Source: Haladaptatus pallidirubidus
Lineage (GTDB): Archaea > Halobacteriota > Halobacteria > Halobacteriales > Haladaptataceae
Assembly: GCF_020700235.1 (NCBI RefSeq)
Contig: NZ_CP085301.1
Span: 2,046,001 to 2,110,000, forward strand
Direction of reading: 5' to 3'
DNA length: 64,000 bases
Shown here: in pieces, positions 43,299 through 51,230 of the stretch
How the letters are laid out: the number at the start of each line of letters is the position of its first letter
Numbering within the stretch: position 1 is the stretch's first letter
The notes under the pieces: model-generated
Database searches by the model: none
What the model saw: the letters and a program-made list of their open reading frames with translations, nothing else
What the model was told of the DNA's origin: nothing
Translations under genes and position numbers: made by a program

Positions 43299-44396
43299 AT
43301 GTTGAATATCTATCCAACACTAATATCCATCGTGGACATTGATCGTCTTTTGGAGGATCTTATACGGATCGAAAGTCATGAATCGATCGCTGAAATTCAA
43401 TCATATCTCCTCGAGGAGATTGAAAATGCCGTAAAACACGAGACGGGGTGCATCAGTGCCCAGAAAGAAGGAGACAACGCTGGACCACAAATCATCCTTA
43501 ATTCACATATGGATGTCGTTTCACCACATCTGCCTTTCGAACGAGATGGCGATATCATTCGTGGGCGCGGTGCTTGCGATGCAAAAGGCTGTCTCGTACC
43601 AATGATTGCTGCATTTAATACTATTGACCCATCAATCGGGACGGTACAGTTACTCATCTCGCCAGATGAGGAGACAACGCAACGTGGCCTTGCGACCTAC
43701 CTTGAGACGGGTGTTAAAGCGGATGCAGCCGTCGTTGGAGAACCGACCGGCCTTGATATCTGCCCGATGGCACGAGGCCATTATGATCTCGAACTCACGT
43801 TTTACGGGCAAGCTGCGCATGGAGCAACACCGGAGAGTGGAATAAACGCAACAGTCTGCATGGCAGACGCTGTCGACCGCATTGAATCACTTTCGCAGTT
43901 GAAAGACGACCATCTTGGATCGAACAGTTTTACTCCAACTATGGCACGCGCTGGAAGCCGCCCGAATCAAGTGCCTGACTCTGCCACCCTCGTTGTTGAC
44001 TATCGGACGCTTCCAGTTGAGTCGCGAGTAGAGGCGCTCGAAACGATCGAAGGAGCGCTTGCTGGATTATCTTGTGAGTTCGATATTGATTTCTACGATA
44101 ATGGTTCCTCGCTCGACTCATTTGAAACCGATCCAACCGAAGATATTGTAACCGATCTAGAGAACCATGTCTTATCTGTAACTGGTGAGCGTCCAGCTAT
44201 TCGACCCTTTGATGCAGCAACAGAAGCCGCGTTCTTCGCTTCAGATATCCCAACTGTTGTATTCGGCCCAGGGCTCATCGCTGATGACGAAACGCCAATT
44301 GCACACTCTGAACGCGAATTCGTCCGATTTTCCGAGGTTGAAGCTGCAACCGCAGTACTCACACAATTGCTTGAACAGTGGTTGAAAGGAGACTGA
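43299..44396 (+). CDS. M20 family metallopeptidase (ArgE/DapE type)
   Basis: A 365-residue dizinc hydrolase. 'ILNSHMDVVSPH' carries the first metal His/Asp, 'GRGACDAKGCLVPMIAA' the bridging Asp, 'SPDEETTQRG' the catalytic and metal Glu, and 'GPGLIADDETPIAHSEREFV' near the end the last His. A dimerisation domain lies at about 165-280 ('HGATPESGIN'). It should hydrolyse an N-acyl amino acid or dipeptide. The ATG at 43299 is used; a GTG at 43332 is also possible. It faces the permease genes and a divergent SHMT-like gene, and the three may form one uptake-and-breakdown unit. Confidence 0.87.
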   Translation: MLNIYPTLISIVDIDRLLEDLIRIESHESIAEIQSYLLEEIENAVKHETGCISAQKEGDNAGPQIILNSHMDVVSPHLPFERDGDIIRGRGACDAKGCLVPMIAAFNTIDPSIGTVQLLISPDEETTQRGLATYLETGVKADAAVVGEPTGLDICPMARGHYDLELTFYGQAAHGATPESGINATVCMADAVDRIESLSQLKDDHLGSNSFTPTMARAGSRPNQVPDSATLVVDYRTLPVESRVEALETIEGALAGLSCEFDIDFYDNGSSLDSFETDPTEDIVTDLENHVLSVTGERPAIRPFDAATEAAFFASDIPTVVFGPGLIADDETPIAHSEREFVRFSEVEAATAVLTQLLEQWLKGD

Positions 44397-44429
44397 ACAG
44401 TGTCCTAATGGTGGGATAGAGGACTGAGA

Positions 44430-45662
44430 TTACTCGTCCAGCGGATTTTCTTCACAGAGGACAGCAATTTCGGTTTGAACGTTCTCCAGGTCGTCATCGT
44501 TGAGAACATGGTTGATAAGCTCGGCAACTTTCTTCATCTCCTCTTCCTCAAATCCACGGCTTGTTAGCGCTGGTGTCCCAATCCGGATCCCACTCGCCTC
44601 GTTCGGACGTGTCTCACCAGGGACAGTAGCTTTTGTGACGTATATTCCGGCCGCTTCAAGCTTGGCTTCAGCCTCCGAGCCAGTGAGATCGGGGTGCGAC
44701 TGGCGAAGATCGATTAATACGATATGGGTATCAGTACCGCCAGAAACAACATGAATCCCTCTTTCAGCGAGAGTTTGAGCGAGAGTCCGTGCATTTGTAA
44801 CTAATTGTTCTGCATACGAGTCAAATTCGGGTGTCAAGGCTTCAGCGAACCCAGCAGCTTTCCCAGCGATCATTGGCATCGCAGCGCCACCCTGAGAGCC
44901 AGGGAACACCGCTGCATCGATCGCATCAGCATACATTTCATCACACAAAATAACCCCACCTCGTCCTGCTCGAATGGTCTTATACGTCGATCCCGTTGCA
45001 AAATCCGCAATTCCAACAGGTGAAGCAAGTTGATCTGCTGCGATGAGTCCGGATAAATGGGCGATATCTGCAAGATGGTATGCATCGACAGCATCAGCAG
45101 CTGCTTGCACACGCTCCCAATTCACTTCTCGTGGATACGCAGAGTAACCAGAGATAATCAAATCTGGGTCGAATTCTTCTGCACGGGTCTGCAAATCGTC
45201 ATAGTCCACGCGGCCTGTCTCGGGGTTCGCATGGTAGAACTCTGTCTCATGTTGTTTGCCACTTATGTGACGCGTATCACCATGTGTGATGTGTCCTCCA
45301 TCAATTGGATCGAGCGCTAGAATGCGATCGTTGGGTTCAAGCACGGCAAGATAGACCGCTAAATTGGCAAGCGAGCCAGAATGCGGTTGGACATTCACAT
45401 GATCTGCACCCCATAGCTCTTTGGCATAATCAATTGCCAGTTGTTCTACCGTGTCGATATCCTGCGACGCAGGATAGAGCCGGTCATCGGGATATCCGAG
45501 CGCATTTCGATTAGTGAGGACACTTCCTTGAGCTGCCATAACTGCTGGACTCACATGATTTTCGCTTGCGATCATGAGAAGCCCATTGCGTTGAGTTGTC
45601 TCTTCGGCGTCGAGCGCATCAGCCAGATCCTCACTCACCGCTCGTATAGGATCGGAATTCAT
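44430..45662 (-). CDS. Divergent serine hydroxymethyltransferase-family PLP enzyme
   Basis: A 410-residue fold-type I PLP enzyme of the SHMT family. 'MIASENHVSPAVMAAQGS', 'HVNVQPHSGSLANLAVYLAVL', 'YHLADIAHLSGLIAA' and 'GSTYKTIRAGRGG' (Schiff-base Lys) are all there. However, the strongly conserved block that reads YAEGYPGxRYYGGC in true SHMT is here 'NALGYPDDRLYPAS', losing the active-site Tyr pair, and the 'STHKT' is 'STYKT'. It may therefore cleave or form another beta-hydroxy amino acid rather than use tetrahydrofolate. The start at 45662 matches the family; an ATG at 45692 exists too. Confidence 0.82.
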   Translation of the reverse strand: MNSDPIRAVSEDLADALDAEETTQRNGLLMIASENHVSPAVMAAQGSVLTNRNALGYPDDRLYPASQDIDTVEQLAIDYAKELWGADHVNVQPHSGSLANLAVYLAVLEPNDRILALDPIDGGHITHGDTRHISGKQHETEFYHANPETGRVDYDDLQTRAEEFDPDLIISGYSAYPREVNWERVQAAADAVDAYHLADIAHLSGLIAADQLASPVGIADFATGSTYKTIRAGRGGVILCDEMYADAIDAAVFPGSQGGAAMPMIAGKAAGFAEALTPEFDSYAEQLVTNARTLAQTLAERGIHVVSGGTDTHIVLIDLRQSHPDLTGSEAEAKLEAAGIYVTKATVPGETRPNEASGIRIGTPALTSRGFEEEEMKKVAELINHVLNDDDLENVQTEIAVLCEENPLDE

Positions 45663-45931
45663 AGTACTACTACCAAATTGAGTAGCCAACATAATTGTAT
45701 GGGGGCTGAATCAAAATCCCTGAAATAATACCCACAAGTCCTCGGGTCCAGTAGGTTCAGAGATCACCATGTAGTCAGAGAACAGCCTGCCCGACACAGC
45801 TTACGTCTCGGTAAACAATTGGGTGCTATCTACGGCGTCGTTTCAGTGAACTATACTGGACTTTCATCCTCCATTCAAGATATCTTCAGACCACCACGCG
45901 TTCCGACCACAAACGCGGTGGTCAGTACCAC

Positions 45932-46122
45932 CACTTCCGCTCTGGTTGGCTGACCTCTTTATTAATAGCCTTCGAAGAAGGAACTGCAGTCGTAACCCAG
46001 CGCACAGCGTGGATTCTGTGCCTCTACCCATCCTGCCACGCTGTGTGCTCCCCCTTGCATCATCAGACCACCAACGGGACGAGCGTGTGCTGTGTCCCGA
46101 GGATTTACGTCAGTAGTCAGTG
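45932..46122. ncRNA. Conserved noncoding segment with covarying stem (copy B)
   Basis: The second copy of the segment at 29211-29400. Here CACAGCGTGG (46003-46012) pairs perfectly with CCACGCTGTG (46036-46045). The loop 'cccatcctg' and the flanking CCTTC-gaa-GAAGG hairpin are conserved. It again lies directly before the 78-residue gene. Confidence 0.55.
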
Positions 46123-46137
46123 TCTTTGAGCATATCG

Positions 46138-46374
46138 ATGATTTCGAATCGGCAATCGCCACTCACACCACTTGCGCAAAAATCGCTCGATGCGCTTGCA
46201 AGCGAACTGCCGAGTGAAAGAGAACTCACGTACGAGCAAGCGTACGCGATCCTCAAGGACTACGAGGGTCTAGAGCAGCCCGCGGCCGAAGATATCATTG
46301 AACGCCTCTATATGCGAGGCCACATCTACGAAGTCGAAGGAAAGATTCGGCTGACTGATTATCGACCTGAATAG
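46138..46374 (+). CDS. Mobile-module small protein (78 residues), copy B
   Basis: A 78-residue protein, 'MISNRQSPLTPLAQKSLDAL', ending in the same 'YEVEGKIRLTDYRPE' as copy A. Differences from copy A cluster in 'ASELPSERELTYEQAYAILKDYEGL', while the C-terminal 35 residues are unchanged. It has the same neighbours as copy A: the noncoding segment upstream and the convergent ArdC-like gene downstream. Confidence 0.75.
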   Translation: MISNRQSPLTPLAQKSLDALASELPSERELTYEQAYAILKDYEGLEQPAAEDIIERLYMRGHIYEVEGKIRLTDYRPE

Positions 46375-46431
46375 CGAGCATTGGCTCGGTGATAAAGCTG
46401 CATTCGGCGCTCGAATTCGACGGTCCTACAC

Positions 46432-47367
46432 TTACTCACGACTCGTTTCGACTACCTCGATAAGCTTCGCTGCCGTGGTCTGGATTCGTCCAAGTCGATC
46501 TTGAATCATGTCCGCATCATCACCCTGCCACGCTGCGAGGTAGAATGCTGAGCCACTCGTGTCCAACCCAACGTATCGACCAACGATGTACGCGACGGCC
46601 TCTGCTTCTACCTCACGTTTCGCTCGCTCACACTCATCGTCAACATCGAAGTGCAGCAGTGCGTGCGCGTATTCGTGGATGAGCGTCACGGCGAGACCCG
46701 CCTGATTTACTCGATCTTTCACTTCGACGATGGGCTGGAGGTCGTACAGACTCCGCTGTTTGCAGACGCCCTTCGCCTTGCCGTGTTCCCAGTCGTCAGC
46801 ATCGACGATACGAACCGTCACCCCGAGCTCATCAGCTGCATCTTGGAGGGGGGACACGAGATTTTCAGCATTTCCGGTTGCTTCGGTTTCGAGCTTGGGA
46901 AGTGGTTCACCCTCCGTCTGAGACACGTCGAAAACAGCCGTGGGTTTGAATCCGACCAGTCCTTTCGACCACGCTTCAGGCGGCAATTCGTCATATTCAC
47001 ACTCACTTTGCTCGTGGTACTTGGGCGAGTTCTCGCAGTCGGGACACTGCTTTGTGATGATCGGCGCCCAGATCCAGATTCCGCTTTCGCCTTCCTTGAC
47101 GTGGCGGTCGAACTCGGTCCGCCAGGTGTTGTACCCAGCGACCTTCGTCGCATTTGGACATTGAAGCGTGATCAAGAGCGTGTTCCGATGGGAGTAGTCA
47201 TGGAATTTCGACTGGACATCTAGCCACTCTTGGAACTGTTGACTCGCTCTCGCCTCGTCAGTCAAGGCAGTGAGGTCGTCGATCCAGTGTTCGATCGTGC
47301 TGTGCATCTCGTCACGTCGGGTGTCGAAGTCGTCGAACGACACCGCTGAGAAGTCACTCGTTGCCAT
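46432..47367 (-). CDS. ArdC-like antirestriction/zincin metallopeptidase protein, copy B
   Basis: A 311-residue protein, over 90% identical to the product of 29706-30641. The ArdC N-terminal domain, the zinc-knuckle insert 'CPDCENSPKYHEQSECEYDE' and the 'LIHEYAHALLHFD' zincin motif are all kept. Changes are mostly conservative ('TDKARATQQF' to 'TDEARASQQF'), which suggests both copies are functional or recently duplicated. A dyad leader element lies 31 bases before the ATG, as in copy A. Confidence 0.88.
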   Translation of the reverse strand: MATSDFSAVSFDDFDTRRDEMHSTIEHWIDDLTALTDEARASQQFQEWLDVQSKFHDYSHRNTLLITLQCPNATKVAGYNTWRTEFDRHVKEGESGIWIWAPIITKQCPDCENSPKYHEQSECEYDELPPEAWSKGLVGFKPTAVFDVSQTEGEPLPKLETEATGNAENLVSPLQDAADELGVTVRIVDADDWEHGKAKGVCKQRSLYDLQPIVEVKDRVNQAGLAVTLIHEYAHALLHFDVDDECERAKREVEAEAVAYIVGRYVGLDTSGSAFYLAAWQGDDADMIQDRLGRIQTTAAKLIEVVETSRE

Positions 47368-47397
47368 GAGTTCGTACTGGGCACTCCACTTCGGACT

Positions 47398-47425
47398 GCC
47401 CCGCACCCTTTCGGGGCCAAAAAAC
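47398..47425 (-). promoter_or_regulatory. GC-rich dyad leader element 4
   Basis: Minus strand: GTTTTTTGGCCCCGAAAGGG then TGCGGGGC. It precedes the ArdC-like gene of copy B. The GAAA loop and CCC/GGG arms form a clean short hairpin. Confidence 0.7.
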
Positions 47426-47476
47426 TGCGGGAGTGCAACGTACCCACCGCCAGCTATAGGAACAGCAAATTGTTGG

Positions 47477-47776
47477 TTACTCCTGGTACAGACAACGGGT
47501 GTTCGCGTTATCTCCTGACAGTGTTTGCTGATCGTCGGCCGTCTCCGCGAACAATGTGGACTGATCACTCTCAGAAGATTGCTCTACTTTTGGCCGGTCG
47601 TCGATACCGAACTGACTGACCGTTGGCCGATCACGTCGCGAATCGCGGGTGCGATGATCTACTGTCGCGCCGAAGTCCTCAAGCGAGGTTTCAATGTTCG
47701 TCTCTGTGACTTCAAGTTGACCATCGTCGCTGAAAGCCGTTTGCCGATGCACCGATATTTCTGGTCGCTTGCTCAT
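47477..47776 (-). CDS. Small acidic hypothetical protein
   Basis: A 99-residue hydrophilic protein, 'MSKRPEISVHRQTAFSDDGQ', rich in Asp, Glu, Gln and Ser with no predicted domain. It may be disordered. It lies between the ArdC-like and 163-residue genes of copy B and has no intact counterpart in copy A. A CCCTTTAGGG dyad followed by GTGAAAAA lies 13-40 bases upstream and looks like a diverged leader element. Confidence 0.55.
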   Translation of the reverse strand: MSKRPEISVHRQTAFSDDGQLEVTETNIETSLEDFGATVDHRTRDSRRDRPTVSQFGIDDRPKVEQSSESDQSTLFAETADDQQTLSGDNANTRCLYQE

Positions 47777-47932
47777 CTGAATCGAGCCTCCCTCCCTTTA
47801 GGGCGTGAAAAATTCAGTATCTCGATACTCGATTTTCGTGTTTGGTACAGCACCGTGATTAACCGACACTATCGCAATATAGGTGCTCTGTTGGTTAATC
47901 GCTGAGTAGGAGAATTCCTTCGCAGTGTTTGC

Positions 47933-48424
47933 TTAGTAATGGACGTCCGCTGGAATAATCCACACCTGCTCGTCGGCATTGAGCACATGCTCAAGGTGTT
48001 CACGATTACGAATCGCGTCGCCGAACTCGGTGTATAGGTAAAGCGACGGGCCACGATACGCGCCAAGATTGTAACAGGCGTGTCGGGCGAGATCTTTATC
48101 GTGCATGAGTTCATCGTTACTGAACTCGTTGACCGCAGTTCTTACCCGTTCGAGATTGCGTTCGAACTCTTGCCTGGTTGCCTCCCAGCCACGTTCTAAG
48201 AGTTTTTCGCCGTCGTCTGAGTCGACTGGTGCGACAACCGGAAGTTCGCCCCACCGAGACTTGCCTGCGACGGACGACCGCTCGTCATCGAACAGAACAT
48301 AGTAATCAAAGATAGCAGCATTGTCGGGGCCAGCTCCAACAAGCCGATCGAACGCCGCTTTTCCGCATGCCAGTGCAGTCTCTTCGGTCGATGCTTCCAC
48401 AAGTGCGTAAATTACCTGGTGCAT
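47933..48424 (-). CDS. Mobile-module 163-residue protein, copy B
   Basis: A 163-residue protein about 90% identical to copy A at 33677-34168 and with the same start and stop. Substitutions such as 'TFDDERSFVAGKAR' to 'LFDDERSSVAGKSR' keep the acidic character. It is preceded by the same CGCCGGCG dyad and followed on its upstream side by an intact SWIM gene. Function unknown. Confidence 0.8.
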   Translation of the reverse strand: MHQVIYALVEASTEETALACGKAAFDRLVGAGPDNAAIFDYYVLFDDERSSVAGKSRWGELPVVAPVDSDDGEKLLERGWEATRQEFERNLERVRTAVNEFSNDELMHDKDLARHACYNLGAYRGPSLYLYTEFGDAIRNREHLEHVLNADEQVWIIPADVHY

Positions 48425-48485
48425 TTTAGTCACCTCGCCGACGCATTGGTTCGACACAACTCCATCACACAACACCTCATTCCTG

Positions 48486-48506
48486 CGCCGGCATCCATCG
48501 CCGGCG
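48486..48506 (-). promoter_or_regulatory. CGCCGGCG inverted repeat before the 163-residue gene (copy B)
   Basis: CGCCGGCATCCATCGCCGGC then G; arms identical to copy A, loop changed from ACCTAT to ATCCAT. A TTTTATTGG box lies next to it on the minus strand. Confidence 0.6.
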
Positions 48507-48553
48507 CCAATAAAATCACTCTGCAAGAAGCGCAGATTCACATTGGATTCGTG

Positions 48554-48991
48554 CTACTCTTCCGGGAGATCGCGACGCCCGGATCGCACACAGGGCCAAC
48601 ACGGAAAACCACCGAGTCCATCACAGTCACAGTCTGCTGGCTGGTCACTGTCGCTGTCTTCTACATGGGTTTCAGCTTCCTTCTCGATCTGTGTCCCACC
48701 GTCTGCGACGAGGGAATGGTCTGTTGCTGCCTGCAGGAGTGGGGTTCGAATTGCGACGCCAATCCGATGTTTGCATGCTCCTTCGTACCGAGTATCTGCA
48801 GGACATTCACAGGCGATGGGGATCCCGTCGCGAACGGTGACGAGATATTCATGATCGGCCGGATTCGCGTGACTCGTATTCCGAACGAGGACACCCCTCG
48901 TTGTGAGTGAACATTCGAGGGCTTCGTACTGGGCGCGCTTTGCAACTCGTTTCGTGAACGTCAATTGGGACAGGACGTTGTTACTGGACAT
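48554..48991 (-). CDS. SWIM zinc-finger protein, intact copy
   Basis: A 145-residue protein. The SWIM motif is 'CECPADTRYEGACKHR' (CxC...CxH) near residue 65. After an acidic linker comes a conserved tail 'DCDCDGLGGFPCWPCVRSGRRDLPEE' (in part), with further CxC and CxxC pairs. Homologues lie at 37168 (nonsense), 34298 (frameshifted), 51652 (intact, diverged) and 59325 (tail only), so the family is strongly amplified here. Such proteins may bind DNA in element maintenance. A dyad leader element lies 28 bases upstream. Confidence 0.82.
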   Translation of the reverse strand: MSSNNVLSQLTFTKRVAKRAQYEALECSLTTRGVLVRNTSHANPADHEYLVTVRDGIPIACECPADTRYEGACKHRIGVAIRTPLLQAATDHSLVADGGTQIEKEAETHVEDSDSDQPADCDCDGLGGFPCWPCVRSGRRDLPEE

Positions 48992-49018
48992 ACTCGCTCC
49001 ACGAGGCACATCTGTTGT

Positions 49019-49047
49019 GCCCCGCACCCCACGGGGGCAACAAAAAC
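49019..49047 (-). promoter_or_regulatory. GC-rich dyad leader element 5
   Basis: Minus strand: TTTTTGTTGCCCCCGTGGGG then TGCGGGGC. It precedes the intact SWIM gene of copy B by 28 bases. Confidence 0.7.
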
Positions 49048-49174
49048 ACGTTCTCGACGATGATTTTCAACTCAATGCCCAGATCTCTAGGCAGATCTCT
49101 CTAGACTCCATCGCTCTCATACGTGAGCTGTCGGAGGGAATAGTAGAGTCGGTAGTGAATATGAGTGTGCATAA

Positions 49175-49618
49175 TTAGCGGTGGTAGGTCGGAAGTATTT
49201 CCTCCAGAAGATTCTCAATAATTCCCCAGAGGATGAGCGATGGGGTCTCGTGTTGAAACGTCACTGGCTGATGTGTCGTTTCCTCGTCAATTGAGTACTG
49301 AAAATGTGCTCGTCCGAGATCTTCGTGATCCCCGTCCTGGTGCCACCCAGCATGGAAGCCTGTGTTCGGGTCGCTATAGTTAATACGAAACCAATCATGC
49401 GGTGTTTGGCGATACCACTCGATGACGAGTTCGGGTGCCTCTGGTCCGGTGGGTGGATCGATGCGGATCGGGTCGAAGGTTGCCTGTAGTTGTTTGGCTG
49501 CAACGTCATCTGGAACGTACTCGATCGTTGTGATATGGGGAACGCGTTCGAGGACATCTCGTTTCAGCTGCTCGTATAACTGTGCATTCGGATTTCCGCC
49601 TGGATGTGAGACGGACAT
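49175..49618 (-). CDS. TumE-like small protein, possible toxin
   Basis: A 147-residue protein. The middle and end ('VIEWYRQTPHDWFRINYSDP', 'GFHAGWHQDGDHEDLGRAHFQY', 'TPSLILWGIIENLLEEILP') resemble the general plan of TumE/DUF6516 toxins: an antiparallel sheet with His-rich 'HxxWHQD...H...HFQ' and a final helix. This is a guess from pattern only. It lies 3 bases after the stop of a helix-turn-helix protein gene, an antitoxin-first order that suits a toxin-antitoxin pair. Confidence 0.6.
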   Translation of the reverse strand: MSVSHPGGNPNAQLYEQLKRDVLERVPHITTIEYVPDDVAAKQLQATFDPIRIDPPTGPEAPELVIEWYRQTPHDWFRINYSDPNTGFHAGWHQDGDHEDLGRAHFQYSIDEETTHQPVTFQHETPSLILWGIIENLLEEILPTYHR

Positions 49619-49621
49619 CTG

Positions 49622-50164
49622 TCAGTTACTGGCCTCGGCACGGTCTGCGCTGGGGGCCAAAAAGTCCCACTCACGAATTGCAAATCCGACGATCTGAATT
49701 CGCTGTTGGAGATGCTCCCACTCTCGAGCGATTGCCCGTCGCTGCGCTTCTTCATCCGAGCTAAGGGTTTCGTCTGCAATCGTCGCCCGCAATTGATTCG
49801 GTGACTCGACTGCAAATGTCTCTTCCCAGTCCCGGATTTGGGCTTTCATCTCGGACAGTCGATCAGTTAATTCTTCAACTGTCCGGTGGCCATCGCGAAG
49901 TCGGACGGCCTCTTGCATTGCCTGTCGACGATAGTCTGGAGAGTAGGTCGTGTGAGCACCACTCTCATCACGGCGGAGCACGCCATCGTCCACGAGTCGC
50001 TCAAGGACGCGTTTGGTCGGCTCGTGTGACCACTCTGCCTCCGAAGCAATCCAATTCACGGTACGGGGTTCTGACACTTGCCGAGCGACCATCCGGACAC
50101 GGTCTTCACCGGTCGTTTGACGCTCCATGAGCCCTGTTTCTGGTTCCTCTGAATCCTTGTCCAT
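49622..50164 (-). CDS. Winged-helix protein (DUF7342-like), possible antitoxin
   Basis: A 180-residue protein. Residues about 20-75 form a winged helix ('RTVNWIASEAEWSHEPTKRVLERLVDDGVLRRD' in part), followed by a helical region ('RTVEELTDRLSEMKAQIRDWEETF') and a C-terminal 'QQRIQIVGFAIREWDFL'. This layout fits the haloarchaeal DUF7342 family. It probably represses its own promoter and neutralises the partner protein encoded immediately downstream. Confidence 0.72.
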   Translation of the reverse strand: MDKDSEEPETGLMERQTTGEDRVRMVARQVSEPRTVNWIASEAEWSHEPTKRVLERLVDDGVLRRDESGAHTTYSPDYRRQAMQEAVRLRDGHRTVEELTDRLSEMKAQIRDWEETFAVESPNQLRATIADETLSSDEEAQRRAIAREWEHLQQRIQIVGFAIREWDFLAPSADRAEASN

Positions 50165-50416
50165 GTCTGTACGTATGGGTTGAATCTTTATATAGGTTGA
50201 GGGTAGTTCGATCTATATCGAAACACTACAGCTAAATCGTTCTATCGAAATCGTAGTGAGATCGACGCTCACCGAATCAAGTGGTGTAAATCTTATGTGC
50301 CGATACCGACCGTACGGCTGAATATTGCTAACTGCATCCAAAGCCGATAAAAACACGATCTCGACGTGTGCAGAACGGACTCTCTCGTAGCAATAGTCGA
50401 AAGGAGAACAGGTCAG

Positions 50417-50563
50417 TTAGTCGAAGCGGTAAATCGCAATCCCATCGTGCTCGCATTCCGGGCACTCGCTCGTTTCGACCTCGACTGTGGTTCCACACTG
50501 CCGACACTCAGCGATGACAGTGCTGCGCGATCGACTAGTGAGATGCATCAGGAGGTCTTTCAT
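50417..50563 (-). CDS. Tiny zinc-ribbon protein (48 residues), copy B
   Basis: A 48-residue protein, 'MKDLLMHLTSRSRSTVIAEC' then 'RQCGTTVEVETSECPECEHD', ending 'YRFD'. Compared with copy A it has three more C-terminal residues. The ATG overlaps the stop of the preceding gene (ATGA), as in copy A. Confidence 0.75.
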   Translation of the reverse strand: MKDLLMHLTSRSRSTVIAECRQCGTTVEVETSECPECEHDGIAIYRFD

Positions 50564-50736
50564 GCGAACTCCGGCCTGTGATTGGTCTGTTGTTCGTCGA
50601 TGACGAGGTCACAGTCTTCGCAGGATGTTTCGATCACGTTGGTAGTGACCAGGCCGCCGCATCTGGGACACTGGTTGGTTAGTTCGCTCGGTACGTCTTC
50701 GTCAAAGCCTGTTGCGTAGCTGTCGCTGAGTGTCAT
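50560..50736 (-). CDS. Tiny TFIIB-like zinc-ribbon protein (58 residues), copy B
   Basis: A 58-residue protein with 'NQCPRCGGLVTTNVIETSCE' then 'DCDLVIDEQQ'. The start at 50736 is chosen because copy A can only start at the equivalent ATG; an ATG three codons earlier (50745) exists only here. All four zinc cysteines are kept. A dyad leader element lies 37 bases upstream. Confidence 0.8.
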   Translation of the reverse strand: MTLSDSYATGFDEDVPSELTNQCPRCGGLVTTNVIETSCEDCDLVIDEQQTNHRPEFA

Positions 50737-50772
50737 CGAAATCATTCCTCATCGAGACGCTCGTTCTGGAAC

Positions 50773-50802
50773 GCCCCGCACCCCTCAGGGGGCGAAAAAA
50801 CC
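50773..50802 (-). promoter_or_regulatory. GC-rich dyad leader element 6
   Basis: Minus strand: TTTTTTCGCCCCCTGAGGGG then TGCGGGGC. It precedes the zinc-ribbon pair of copy B by 37 bases and marks the right end of the duplicated module. Confidence 0.7.
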
Positions 50803-51044
50803 TCCGGCCAATCCTCACTGATAGGTAACAAGTACGTTTGATACGATTCACCGCTGATATCTTGTGTCTGCAGTTAGTATAGTATACTAACCTAGTCCCA
50901 TTCGGTGCCTTGTCTGTCGAGAACCGGGCTTTCGGAAATCCGAATCGGAAACGGATGGAGAGGTGTCGGATTCTACCGTCATTGCCAGACGTTCTGATCC
51001 TGATTGACCGCGGTAGAGACGCGTCAAACTGCGTCAGCTGAGGC

Positions 51045-51182
51045 GGAATCGAACTATCGACACCCAGGGATTACTTCGATTGGTATGATGGCAATCATGA
51101 ATACATTTACTCACCGTATGATAAGAACCATTTTCAGAAGCTGTTAGACTATTTTGACTTAGAAGAATCGGATTTAGAATAG
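51045..51182 (+). pseudogene. Small gene-end remnant
   Basis: An open stretch of 45 codons ends in a proper TAG and reads 'STPRDYFDWYDGNHEYIYSP' then 'YDKNHFQKLLDYFDLEESDL'. There is a stop just before it and no start codon. The composition looks like real protein, perhaps the end of a gene lost by recombination. No family was recognised. Confidence 0.3.
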
Positions 51183-51230
51183 TAAGTTCACGTGTTTGGA
51201 TCGAATTACGTTCTCGAGTTCTTCGTAGAC

